Shown: positions 1-6,587 of the stretch, piece after piece | Position numbering within the stretch: the first letter of the stretch is position 1 | Layout: every line of letters begins with the position of its first letter | NCBI GenBank assembly: GCA_030620115.1 | Contig: JAUXFG010000122.1 | Location: 1 to 11,742 of the forward strand | Source of the DNA: Candidatus Fermentibacterota bacterium | Lineage (GTDB): Bacteria; JAFGKV01 | Direction of reading: 5' to 3' | Length of the DNA stretch: 11,742 nt | The notes under the pieces: generated by a model | The model's database searches: none | Told to the model about the DNA's origin: nothing | Seen by the model: the letters and a program-made list of their open reading frames with translations, nothing else | Made by a program: the position numbers and the translations under genes

Positions 1-45
1 TTCATCCACCCATTGAGATCGCCGCGCTGTCGCTCGCGATGACCC
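1..45 (-). repeat. Relic of a widespread GTCATTGCGAG-type dispersed repeat
   Basis: Read on the minus strand, this segment has the form GTCATCGCGAGCGACAGCGC followed by GGCGATCTCAATGG. From memory, it resembles a dispersed repeat common in many environmental bacterial genomes (consensus roughly GTCATTGCGAG, GAAGCGAAGC, AATCTC). The left end of the window may cut it. The assignment rests on recall of the consensus, not on a search. Confidence 0.45.
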
Positions 46-118
46 CGGCCTGTCCTGCTTCCAGTCATGGGCCTGCCGAATGGAGCTTGGTCGAAGGGCC
101 CATCCGAAACATCCCAGG

Positions 119-154
119 AATAGTCTAGTAAATCCATAGACTTACTAGACTATT
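119..154. repeat. Perfect 13-bp inverted repeat (hairpin or operator-like)
   Basis: Arms 119..131 (AATAGTCTAGTAA) and 142..154 (TTACTAGACTATT) are perfect reverse complements around a 10-base loop. The stem is AT-rich and is followed on the plus strand only by CGATTTTG, a poor U-tract. It could be a weak terminator for a gene left of the window, a protein-binding palindrome, or part of a repeat. The inverted repeat is certain; its function is not known. Confidence 0.6.
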
Positions 155-184
155 CGATTTTGCGACGTCCGGTACGCCTTCGGT

Positions 185-308
185 GGGCACGGCATGCCGT
201 GCCCCTACATGAGGGAGGCAGATTCTGCGGCAGATATGTGCGCCAAGAATGCGAACCCCGCGCAGTACACGGGGCTCGATGTAGCTTTTTCTTGCGCAAG
301 ACCTTATC
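185..308 (-). repeat. Dispersed intergenic repeat, copy A, with 20-bp palindrome
   Basis: Bases 185..204 form a perfect palindrome, GGGCACGGCATGCCGTGCCC, flanked by CTACATGAGGGAG on the right. From about 197 to 308 the sequence aligns imperfectly with 1797..1885: both share GCCCCTACATGAGGGAG, then a TCTG.GGCA..TATG block, a TGCGAAC block, and TGCGCAA.-CCTTAT at the far end. Copy A carries an extra segment of about 30 bases that itself forms a CCCCG/CGGGG hairpin, as if a second small repeat had inserted. This looks like a REP-type or MITE-like intergenic repeat; no coding function is apparent. Confidence 0.55.
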
Positions 309-375
309 ATCGTATCTTGAATACGACCGCTACATCGGGGGTATGAATCAGTGGGTTCATGAAAAGGAGGGTTGA

Positions 376-948
376 ATGATTGAAGGACGGATTGGATTTG
401 GAAGCCGCCTTATAGCAGGGCTCATCGATGGATTCCTGAGTACCGTTGGTGGTCTCATGATAGGTTTTATTGCGGGAGGTGCTCTTGGTGGCGCTTTGGG
501 ATCGCTGTTTGGCATCGCTTCCGGAGAACCAGAAGGAGTGCTGGTAGGAGGAGGTGTCGGTGCTTTGGCGGGTGCGCTTTTTGGAGCATTGATCGGTATC
601 GGGCTCTTCTCGTTATTCTATGGCCTCATTGAAGCGCTGACGGGTGCTTCACCGGCCAAGCGGATGCTCAGTCTGAAGATACGCAATGCCGATGGATCTG
701 AAGCGCCCATCGGCAGGCTTGTATTGCGATACGCTCTGAAGAACTGCGCATTCTTCATCTCACTCGCCGGGGGGATACTCGGCGTGGATGCATTCTCTTG
801 GCTGAGCGGCCTTGCCGGTCTCGCCATTTTCATCGGCTGCTTCTTTGTCCTCGGTTATGAGCGTCAAGCGCTACATGACATGATCGCGGAGACAGCGGTT
901 TATCCAGCTACCTACTCAGCAACCTTGCCAACTCAAATGGCACAATAG
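376..948 (+). CDS. RDD family membrane protein
   Basis: A 190-residue integral membrane protein of the RDD family (Pfam RDD), a group found in many bacteria whose members mostly lack a defined role; some have been linked to ion transport or stress. The N-terminal signature is visible as GSRLIAGLIDGF (Arg11, Asp18), the central G-x-S-P-A-K-R-M-L motif at about 90-98 precedes a short beta segment, and the C-terminal RQALHDMIAETAVY (Arg163, Asp168) completes the pattern. Hydrophobic segments lie near 12-35, 57-85, 120-135 and 142-160. Unusually, the stretch between the first and second RDD helices (about 25-76) is very rich in glycine and small residues (GGALGGALG, GGGVGALAGALFGALIG). The start is fixed by AAGGAGGG at 364..371, four bases before ATG. 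It stands alone on the plus strand, flanked by repeats on both sides. Family assignment is firm; substrate or role is unknown. Confidence 0.85.
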   Translation: MIEGRIGFGSRLIAGLIDGFLSTVGGLMIGFIAGGALGGALGSLFGIASGEPEGVLVGGGVGALAGALFGALIGIGLFSLFYGLIEALTGASPAKRMLSLKIRNADGSEAPIGRLVLRYALKNCAFFISLAGGILGVDAFSWLSGLAGLAIFIGCFFVLGYERQALHDMIAETAVYPATYSATLPTQMAQ

Positions 949-953
949 GTATA

Positions 954-1167
954 GAATCTCAGTAGCCGTTCACGGGTTCAGAGTTCACCGTTTAGGGTTG
1001 CCTAAAGTCAGCTTGGGCTATGTGTAAGCGTTCACAGGTTCAGAGTTTCCCGCTGGAAGCGGGATTCAAGGTTACCTTTCAAAGCCTACGAATCAACGGT
1101 TCGAATCTTCGGTGAACCTTTGAACCTCTGAATCTTTGAACCCGTGAACGGTTACGAATCTCAATAG
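954..1167. repeat. Inverted-repeat element with flanking direct repeats (MITE-like)
   Basis: The 15-base arm CCGTTCACGGGTTCA at 966..980 is perfectly complementary to 1137..1151 (TGAACCCGTGAACGG). Just outside the arms lie the near-identical direct repeats GAATCTCAGTAG (954..965) and GAATCTCAATAG (1156..1167), one mismatch apart. A further GTTCACAGGTTCAGAG copy sits inside at about 1028, along with a small perfect hairpin TCCCGC-TGGAA-GCGGGA. The architecture resembles a small non-autonomous element with terminal inverted repeats and a duplicated target, but the direct repeats are imperfect and no transposase is present. Confidence 0.5.
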
Positions 1168-1212
1168 GTAATCTCTCAATAACCCCGTGGGATATCGGAG
1201 AAATTCCCTCAC

Positions 1213-1275
1213 CGAGCCGGAGGCTCTACCCTCCGGCCTGTAAGCCTACGGGCTGGAAGCGGAGCCGGAGGCCTC
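1213..1275. repeat. GC-rich REP-like hairpin cluster
   Basis: GCCGGAG and CTCCGGC are paired across a short loop (about 1216..1240), and GAGCCGGAGGC recurs at about 1262..1272, giving alternative foldings. The form is typical of REP-like extragenic palindromes. There is no U-tract, so I do not call it a terminator. Confidence 0.4.
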
Positions 1276-1631
1276 AATCCCCCTTCGCGAAAGCTGTCAG
1301 CAGGACACACATAACACGGGGGCTATTCTCTCCTCCACAACATCACCGGAATCGGTATCGGAATCGCTATCGAAATAGGCCACACCGTAGCTCTCACCTT
1401 CATTAGACATCCAGATTTGTATAACTGAGGGCCATGTGATCACTCCTCAGTTCGATACCGATCCCGATCAAGGATAAAGACATTAGCCGCTTTGTGTCAC
1501 AGCATCGACCATACGGGCGGTGTGGTCGATATGGAGATCTTGGAAATATCACGCATTCAATCCACCATCCCACTGAGGCTCCTACTTGGCGTTTATTACC
1601 TCATTCAAGCATTTCACTTCTCTCCCGATTA

Positions 1632-1673
1632 CCCCTCCCAGATTCTTCGGTCGCTGTGCTTCCTCAGAATGAC
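1632..1673 (-). repeat. Widespread GTCATTCTGAGGA-type dispersed repeat
   Basis: On the minus strand this reads GTCATTCTGAGGAAGCACAG, then CGACCGAAGAATCTGGGAGG. From memory, this matches a repeat seen in many bacterial and metagenome-derived genomes (GTCATTCTGAGGA, GCGAAGCGAC, GAAGAATCT). It is related in style to the relic at 1..45. Two members of the same broad style within 1.7 kb indicate that such elements collect in this intergenic region. Confidence 0.55.
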
Positions 1674-1789
1674 ACGCATTCACACACCCGCTCAGCCCGA
1701 ACTTCTCACCAACTCTCGGCCGAAACTGCTAATATGGCACTGCACGCTTTTCGCGAGCTGGCGGACTCTGTCGGCTTCCTCGATGCGCC

Positions 1790-1885
1790 GGCTGGCGGAT
1801 GCCCCTACATGAGGGAGACCAAATCTGAGGCAAGTATGAGCCGCGAGACTGCGAACTCATTCCTGCGCAAACCCTTATTGAGATG
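1790..1885 (-). repeat. Dispersed intergenic repeat, copy B
   Basis: This is the partner of the repeat at 185..308, in the same orientation. It shares TGCCCCTACATGAGGGAG, then a degenerate block, TGCGAAC, and CTGCGCAAACCCTTAT. It lacks the hairpin insertion of about 30 bases seen in copy A. The bases before CCCCTAC differ (GGCTGGCGGAT rather than the perfect palindrome), so only the portion after CTAC and a short GC-rich lead are conserved. With copy A it brackets the RDD gene and the 954..1167 element. Confidence 0.5.
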
Positions 1886-2009
1886 TTACGCGCATGCTGC
1901 CCCGCCTCCTGGCAGGGCAGCCCTACGCCTTTTCCCGAGCTCCGCTCTCAGTGACGTGGCGCCCGTGCCCTGTGGTGCTAGGCCATGCCCAGAATGTTCA
2001 CCATGCGGG

Positions 2010-3893
2010 TCACGCATCCTCCACGGGAAGGCTCTCCGGAAGCATGTAGTCTCCATGTTTCTTCTGGAGCTCTTCGAGTCGTTCACGCTGCGTTCGAAGA
2101 GCATCGAAAAGCGCCGTGGGGATATTTTTCTCCGCGGCATAGACCTTCTCAATTCGTTCAACCTTCGCCAGAAGCTCGGGAATCCGGATCTTGAACTGCT
2201 CGTTGTACTCTTCCAATGTGTAGTCGTGGCCGAGATATATGGCAAAGAGTTCTTTCAAGTCCTCATACAAGGGGATCAACCCTGTGGGGCTTCGCCGTGC
2301 CCTGAATTCGCCATGGATACGGCGTTCCATCCACTGGACCCACACTCTCTTGTCGAGCATACCATTGAGGTACTGCCCCTCAGGGCCTTTCAAGAAGTAG
2401 TTGACCGCGAAGATCAATGGGGGCGTGTCCATGGCATGCCCGAAGCGAAGATTGTTCTCGATGTACTCCCCCATGGGATAGGAGAGGAAATCGAGGATGG
2501 ACATGAGATTGAACCTCCGGACGCCTTCTTGGCCAAGGGTCGCAGCCGTAGTTTCAGACTCCAGAGATGCGGCTTTGGTGATGATTCCATGATCCCAGTC
2601 GAACGCCTGCTCGACAGGGACCGTGGTGTCGGAATCACGGCCTCCATAGATCAGCCCGCCGATGGGAACACCACGAGGATCATCGGCCATGGGATCACGG
2701 TTGCTCAATCTTGCGATGGGGATCGTGTAGCGGGCATTCTTGTGGCTCATGGTAATCACGTTCCCCGCGGCGTCCTTCTTGCTTGGCTGCCACTCACCAG
2801 AGTGATTGTGGCCATGTGTTGGCTCGGGCCTATCATCTCCCAGCCATCGGGGCGTATTGTCCTCCGTCACCAGAATATTAGAGAAGATCGCCTCCCCTGG
2901 GAACGTAAGGACCTTGAAGATGACGGGATCATCTTTCTCGTTGACGTCCCGGATGATGCCGAAGATACCCGTTTCCACATTGACTGCGCGTACTCGCCCA
3001 TCGATGAGCCGCAGATAAGCGATATCATCACCGATGATGCTCTCTCCGGGCAACATGCTGGTGGATGTTTTCCCACATGCGCTGGGAAAGGCGCCCGTGA
3101 GGTAAGTAGTTCTACCTGCTGGGCCGTGCACTCCCATGACGAACATATGTTCGGTGAGCCAATCCTCCGAGGCGCTTCTCTTGATGGCCAGTCTCATGGC
3201 CAACTTCTTGAGACCGACGGTATTTCCTGCGTACTGGGTATTCGTGCTGTAGACGATGTTCTCCTGAAGATCAATGTAGACACGCCGTTTGTCGATGTTT
3301 ATGCTCACCGCGTTCTTGAGTTCTCCTTCGGAGTGCACGAAACGAAAATAGTCCTGCGAGGCGCCAAGGCTGCGAAACTGCTCATATCCCGGACGGTAGA
3401 GGATGTTCTCGCTATGGGCAACATATGAGCTGTCGGTGAGTTGGACGCATGAGATGGAGAAGATCGAGCCCTGGGGACCCAATGTGTAGAATCGGACATA
3501 GAGCGTGTGGCCGACCATGATGCCCGCGAGGATCTCATGTATCTCCCTGAGCCCTTCTTCCCGATCAGTGGAGTTCAACTGCGCACCATAGTCCACGTCG
3601 GGGGGAAGGAGGTATTTGGTCTGTTTCTTGTCCCGCGCCTGATCAAAGTAGCCATCATAGTGAATGGTCTGGCCATCGAGTCCAATGGGTCGTTCTTCAC
3701 CCCTTCGGACAGCTTCTTCGCGCATCCATTGGTATGCCTCGGGGGAATCATCCAATACGACGATCTTGTCAGGATTGCATAGCTCGGCATATCGTGCCAA
3801 GAATCGGTGAAGACTCGGATTTTGCAGTGCCATGAGTCGCTGGAAGCTATCCTCTTCCATCCTGCTTTTGAGCACATCTATGTGTTCATCCAT
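2010..3893 (-). CDS. pckG: Phosphoenolpyruvate carboxykinase (GTP), archaeal-like subfamily
   Basis: This 627-residue enzyme converts oxaloacetate plus GTP to phosphoenolpyruvate, CO2 and GDP in the cytoplasm, the entry step of gluconeogenesis (it can run in reverse). The GTP-PEPCK P-loop is present as GAFPSACGKTSTSM (about 267-280; Lys275, Thr276, and the hallmark reactive Cys273), followed by the metal-binding GDD at 288-290 and RVRAVNVETGIFGI. The segment NTQYAGNTVGLKKLAMRLAI (about 218-237) corresponds to the substrate-binding EYGGN...GKK loop of the family. Details (SACGKTST, the C-terminal DFLSYPMGEYIENN region in place of the usual FFGYN) resemble archaeal-type GTP-PEPCKs rather than animal or actinobacterial ones. 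An upstream in-frame ATG would add 18 residues, but AAGGAG lies six bases before the chosen ATG. A good promoter lies about 80 bases upstream. Confidence 0.93.
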   Translation of the reverse strand: MDEHIDVLKSRMEEDSFQRLMALQNPSLHRFLARYAELCNPDKIVVLDDSPEAYQWMREEAVRRGEERPIGLDGQTIHYDGYFDQARDKKQTKYLLPPDVDYGAQLNSTDREEGLREIHEILAGIMVGHTLYVRFYTLGPQGSIFSISCVQLTDSSYVAHSENILYRPGYEQFRSLGASQDYFRFVHSEGELKNAVSINIDKRRVYIDLQENIVYSTNTQYAGNTVGLKKLAMRLAIKRSASEDWLTEHMFVMGVHGPAGRTTYLTGAFPSACGKTSTSMLPGESIIGDDIAYLRLIDGRVRAVNVETGIFGIIRDVNEKDDPVIFKVLTFPGEAIFSNILVTEDNTPRWLGDDRPEPTHGHNHSGEWQPSKKDAAGNVITMSHKNARYTIPIARLSNRDPMADDPRGVPIGGLIYGGRDSDTTVPVEQAFDWDHGIITKAASLESETTAATLGQEGVRRFNLMSILDFLSYPMGEYIENNLRFGHAMDTPPLIFAVNYFLKGPEGQYLNGMLDKRVWVQWMERRIHGEFRARRSPTGLIPLYEDLKELFAIYLGHDYTLEEYNEQFKIRIPELLAKVERIEKVYAAEKNIPTALFDALRTQRERLEELQKKHGDYMLPESLPVEDA

Positions 3894-3899
3894 TCTTTT

Positions 3900-3905
3900 C
3901 TCCTT
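3900..3905 (-). promoter_or_regulatory. Ribosome binding site that fixes the pckG start
   Basis: AAGGAG on the minus strand, six bases before the ATG at 3893. The alternative in-frame ATG at 3947 has no comparable site, so the shorter protein is preferred. Confidence 0.8.
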
Positions 3906-3976
3906 GTGAGACGCCTGGATTGCTGTCAGCATCGTGGATGCGTTCACAGAACATATCCGGACCGCTGGGGGATTTC

Positions 3977-4005
3977 AATATAGCAAGCCGGCGTTTGACT
4001 GTCAG
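3977..4005 (-). promoter_or_regulatory. Sigma-70-like promoter of pckG
   Basis: On the minus strand, CTGACA (-35, 4000..4005) and TATATT (-10, 3977..3982) are separated by exactly 17 bases; each box matches five of six consensus positions. The predicted start of transcription is near 3970, giving a leader of roughly 75 bases before the ATG at 3893. No experimental support is available. Confidence 0.6.
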
Positions 4006-4028
4006 ATTGCGTGATTGCATGATTGCAT
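4005..4028. repeat. Three tandem octamers next to the pckG -35 box
   Basis: GATTGCGT, GATTGCAT and GATTGCAT lie head to tail at 4005..4012, 4013..4020 and 4021..4028. In the sense of pckG they sit immediately upstream of the -35 hexamer, touching it by one base. The position fits a binding array for an activator, but a chance microsatellite is possible. Confidence 0.55.
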
Positions 4029-4098
4029 AAATACGGATAAACGGGTTACTGTGAAGAATTTCGGATTTCTATGCTGAGGGCGGGAATACATCGGATGG

Positions 4099-4127
4099 GC
4101 TTTCGCGGCTCACGGCGCTCCTACATC
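4099..4127 (-). repeat. REP-like GTAGGAGCGC element
   Basis: On the minus strand, ATGTAGGAGCGCCGTGAGCC then GCGAAAGC. This has the form of the GTAGGAGC-type extragenic palindromes known from many bacteria (for example the GTAGGAGCGGCTTCAGCCGCGA type in Pseudomonas). Recognised by eye and memory only. Confidence 0.45.
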
Positions 4128-4194
4128 GGGATATAGGAGGGCCGCAAGGCCTCACAGGGGAGGGAAGAGGAGGAGCTGAAAGCCAACAAAGCTT

Positions 4195-6033
4195 TCATGT
4201 CGCTACGTTCTCGCGTGATTTCTTGTTTCCTGAGCCAATTTCTTGTGCGGTCTCTCGTGCTTCTTCTGCCAGCTCGGGATCATGGAGCTTTCCTGCAATA
4301 GTCTGCAGTTCGGTGGCGAACTCAGGTTGAGCAACCGCTTTCATGATCTGTAGGATTTCTTTCCCCGTTTCACGCGGCTTCTCGGGCAGGGCATCCCGAA
4401 GGAACGGCAAGACCGCCTCTCCGATGTTCATGAGCGCGTTCCTGCAATCCCTCCGAACATGCCTGTAGGGGTCTCCAAGTCCTTCAATCAGTGCCGGTGT
4501 TGCTGAAGTTTGGTTAAATCTCCCTAGCGCTCGAGCGGCATGGGAACGCACCAATCTCGACGAATCCTGCAGAGCGAGCACCGCTGCTTCCACACATTCG
4601 GGTTGCGGATCCTGGACCCGCTGAAAGGCAAGAGCCAGCTCAGCACGAACATCCTCATACGGGTCTTTGAGCAGGATTCTAACCGCCGCAGGATCACAAT
4701 GCATGATCCCCCAGCTCCCAAGGGCGCGCATTGCGGCGGCCCGTACATGATGGCCTGGATCCCGAAGCGCGCCGCGCAATGCGTGAAGTGCCTCTTCGCT
4801 CTCTCCTATCATGCCCAGTGCTTCTGCGGCGCAGACTCTTCCCCAGGCGGCGCAGCCGATCTGCTGAAGGCCTCGTTGTGCGGCCTTTGAGATGCAAATA
4901 TCGGGATCGCCGGCCAATCGTTTCAGCGCTTCCACGGCTCCATGATTGCCGAGCTCTCCAAGGGCTCTTATCGCGCGCCTCCTCACCCGCCGACTGGGCC
5001 CACCTTCCGCTTCATCTACGATGACCGCAATGGGCGCAGAGCTCACCTGAAGCATGGCGATCAAAGGCTTGACCGCCTCTTCGCCAAAGACGATGGCCGC
5101 CCGAGTAGCGGCATTCCGAACCATGAATCTACCGTCCGCCATATGTTCTATGATCTTGGGCAGAGAAGCAGGGCAGTGCAACCGCGCAAGGACCTTGAGG
5201 ATGTTGGCTTTGCCAATCGCGGATCGCGCGAATTTCAAGGCAGCCAGGAGCGAACCAAGCATGGCCTCACCCCCCTGTGCAATTGCCTCCATGGCGGCAG
5301 CCGCCACATCACCAACGTGATCATCGAGGAGCTCGGCGAGTCTCATGGAAGCGCGTGGATCTCCTATTCGACCCATGGCCCAGGCAGCCGTCCGGCGGAT
5401 CTCCGGGGAAGGATCGTGGGATGCCTTGATGATGGTCGGCAAGAGCGGCGCCAAGCCTATCGCGCCCAGCGCCTTGAGCACGCCCTCTCGTACCATGGGG
5501 CTGGGCATTTCCAGCGTCTCAACCAGCGCCCCTACATGATCCGGGTCGGTCTGGCCCAGGGCCGCCGTAGCTTCTTCGCGAACCTCACGATCCTGTGCGG
5601 TGAGGAACCTCAGAAGGAGACTCAGATTCCGCGGCTCATGAGGCGACTCCAGAGCCCTGATTCTTTCCACCAAGGCGACACGGGCTTCATTACGCACAAC
5701 CCACTCTTTATCATCGAGCATGCGGCTCAAGGTCTCGAGTACCTCATGACTCCCGAGTTTGCCCAGGGCCTTGACCGCCATCCACCTCACCAATGCTGAG
5801 TTATTCGATAGGATCTTGTGTCTGAGGAGGCGAGTTGCCGCGGCGGGCTCGCCCAGCCGTGTCAGGGAAGCAATAACTGCAGCGAGTACCTCTGGATCAG
5901 GGTCTTCCAGCGCCTCGATGAGAATCTTTGAAGCCTCGGCATCCGTGGACTGTCCCAGCTTTCTGGCGGTAAGCCTTCTTATCCTCCAGTCGCTTTCCTC
6001 CAGGAGCTGGGGCTTCAGCTCTGCAGGATTCAT
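4195..6033 (-). CDS. HEAT-repeat scaffold protein
   Basis: A 612-residue protein made almost entirely of HEAT repeats (PBS-lyase HEAT-like style) with a period of about 31 residues. Examples are EVREEATAALG, PEIRRTAAWAMGRIGDPRA, HVRAAAMRALG, LVRSHAARALGRF and HVRRDCRNALMNIGEA. There is no signal peptide, membrane helix or catalytic domain, so it should be a cytoplasmic protein-binding solenoid. Around residues 330-350 the pattern is broken by a non-repeat stretch (APIAVIVDEAEGGPSRR), and the last 25 residues are a charged tail. The ATG overlaps the stop of the preceding gene (ATGA at 6030..6033), with GAGGG five bases before it, so translation is probably coupled. It is the last gene of the ackA cluster. 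The partner is unknown; the cysteine-rich neighbour is the obvious candidate. Confidence 0.85.
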   Translation of the reverse strand: MNPAELKPQLLEESDWRIRRLTARKLGQSTDAEASKILIEALEDPDPEVLAAVIASLTRLGEPAAATRLLRHKILSNNSALVRWMAVKALGKLGSHEVLETLSRMLDDKEWVVRNEARVALVERIRALESPHEPRNLSLLLRFLTAQDREVREEATAALGQTDPDHVGALVETLEMPSPMVREGVLKALGAIGLAPLLPTIIKASHDPSPEIRRTAAWAMGRIGDPRASMRLAELLDDHVGDVAAAAMEAIAQGGEAMLGSLLAALKFARSAIGKANILKVLARLHCPASLPKIIEHMADGRFMVRNAATRAAIVFGEEAVKPLIAMLQVSSAPIAVIVDEAEGGPSRRVRRRAIRALGELGNHGAVEALKRLAGDPDICISKAAQRGLQQIGCAAWGRVCAAEALGMIGESEEALHALRGALRDPGHHVRAAAMRALGSWGIMHCDPAAVRILLKDPYEDVRAELALAFQRVQDPQPECVEAAVLALQDSSRLVRSHAARALGRFNQTSATPALIEGLGDPYRHVRRDCRNALMNIGEAVLPFLRDALPEKPRETGKEILQIMKAVAQPEFATELQTIAGKLHDPELAEEARETAQEIGSGNKKSRENVAT

Positions 6034-6554
6034 TGTTTCCCTCGAACAGCCTCTATGATGCCGGTGCAGCCCTCATCAAGTCGCATGGAAGTCACCTCAT
6101 AATCACAGACAATTCCTGTCATTATCTCAGTACTGGCCCTGAAACACCCGATCCGCGGACAAGTAAGATCACGGAGCCCAAGCCCTTTCTCCAGCAGATC
6201 CTTGCAAGAAGAAAGATACGGACAGAGAAGAACCGTGATTTCCAGATGATGCGGTCCCTTCTCCTCAAGCTGGAATTGGCTTGGATCTTCGAATAGAGCG
6301 GCTCTCACACCGAGCTCGATGTAGTTCTCCACAGCCTCCTTGATAGTGGATGCCTTCTTGGGACTGATGCCGAACTCGCTGTCGAGAATCCGGAGCCACT
6401 CCTCAGTGGAATGCTGATACGCACGAGCAGTGAATGCGTGAGGGTGACTCCCATGAAAATCCCTTGCCGTCTCTTCCAGGGCGTCCAGCCAGACTCTCGC
6501 GAGAAGTCGGCCGCTCTCCGCAGCGCTGAGCTTGTGCGAGATCTTGTTGTTCAT
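6030..6554 (-). CDS. Cysteine-rich protein, possibly ATC-hydrolase/V4R-like
   Basis: This 174-residue protein is not confidently recognised. The N-terminal half is helical (about 10-95) and the C-terminal 64 residues contain all six cysteines: CPYLSSC (111, 117), CPRIGC (132, 137), Cys150 and DEGC (160-163). The order of a CPY motif, a loop, then two late cysteines near an acidic residue recalls the L-2-amino-thiazoline-4-carboxylate hydrolase domain family and the related V4R-type ligand-binding fold, but the match is weak. The spacing would also allow metal or Fe-S binding. The start is set by a strong AGGAGGTGA (6562..6570) seven bases upstream; an upstream in-frame ATG at 6581 has no such site. 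It lies 33 bases after ackA and overlaps the HEAT gene by four bases. No signal peptide or membrane segment is seen. Confidence 0.6.
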   Translation of the reverse strand: MNNKISHKLSAAESGRLLARVWLDALEETARDFHGSHPHAFTARAYQHSTEEWLRILDSEFGISPKKASTIKEAVENYIELGVRAALFEDPSQFQLEEKGPHHLEITVLLCPYLSSCKDLLEKGLGLRDLTCPRIGCFRASTEIMTGIVCDYEVTSMRLDEGCTGIIEAVRGKQ

Positions 6555-6587
6555 TTCGTGCTCACCTCCTGCCGCAGCCATTCTCTT

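Larger units (their letters stand above)
1..375. other. Non-coding, repeat-rich region upstream of the RDD gene
   Basis: I see no convincing gene here; the short open frames run through repeats and have no ribosome site. The stretch holds a relic of a dispersed repeat (1..45), a perfect 13-base inverted repeat (119..154), a 20-base perfect palindrome (185..204) at the edge of a dispersed repeat copy (about 197..308), and the ribosome binding site of the RDD gene (364..371). No strong promoter for the RDD gene was recognised. Confidence 0.6.
949..2009. other. 1.06-kb non-coding region made of repeats
   Basis: No gene is supported. Open frames here have no ribosome site, no family resemblance, and run through repeats. 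Contents in order: an inverted-repeat element (954..1167), a GC-rich hairpin cluster (about 1213..1275), short ATCGGTATCGG-type repeats near 1352..1375 with a complementary copy at about 1451..1468, an AACTGAGG/CCTCAGTT inverted repeat near 1424..1453, a dispersed-repeat copy (about 1632..1673), the second copy (B) of the repeat found left of the RDD gene (about 1790..1885), and a CTACG-bounded hairpin at about 1900..1926. The region separates convergent RDD and pckG genes, yet I found no canonical terminator with a U-tract for either. Confidence 0.6.
3894..4194. other. Intergenic region upstream of pckG
   Basis: This 300-base gap separates the end of the HEAT-repeat gene from pckG. It holds the pckG ribosome site and promoter, three tandem octamers next to the -35 box, a REP-like repeat (4099..4127), and a 6-bp perfect hairpin GAAAGC/GCTTTC at 4178..4196 that overlaps the HEAT stop codon but lacks a following U-tract. 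No gene is seen. Confidence 0.6.

Noticed and set aside
160-375. A 71-residue open frame ending directly before the RDD gene
   Set aside because: It spans the 20-base palindrome and the dispersed repeat; its composition looks like repeat sequence, not protein.
1492-1812. A 106-residue open frame in the intergenic region
   Set aside because: It translates dispersed repeat sequence and has no ribosome site.
1494-3428. A plus-strand open frame of 644 residues, antisense to pckG
   Set aside because: It begins inside repeats, has no ribosome site or family resemblance, and is explained by the codon bias of pckG on the other strand.
4178-4196. GAAAGC/GCTTTC hairpin at the end of the HEAT gene as a terminator
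   Set aside because: Only six base pairs and no U-tract on the minus strand; too weak to call.
4942-5799. A plus-strand open frame of 285 residues across the HEAT gene
   Set aside because: Antisense shadow of regular HEAT repeats; no domain, no ribosome site.
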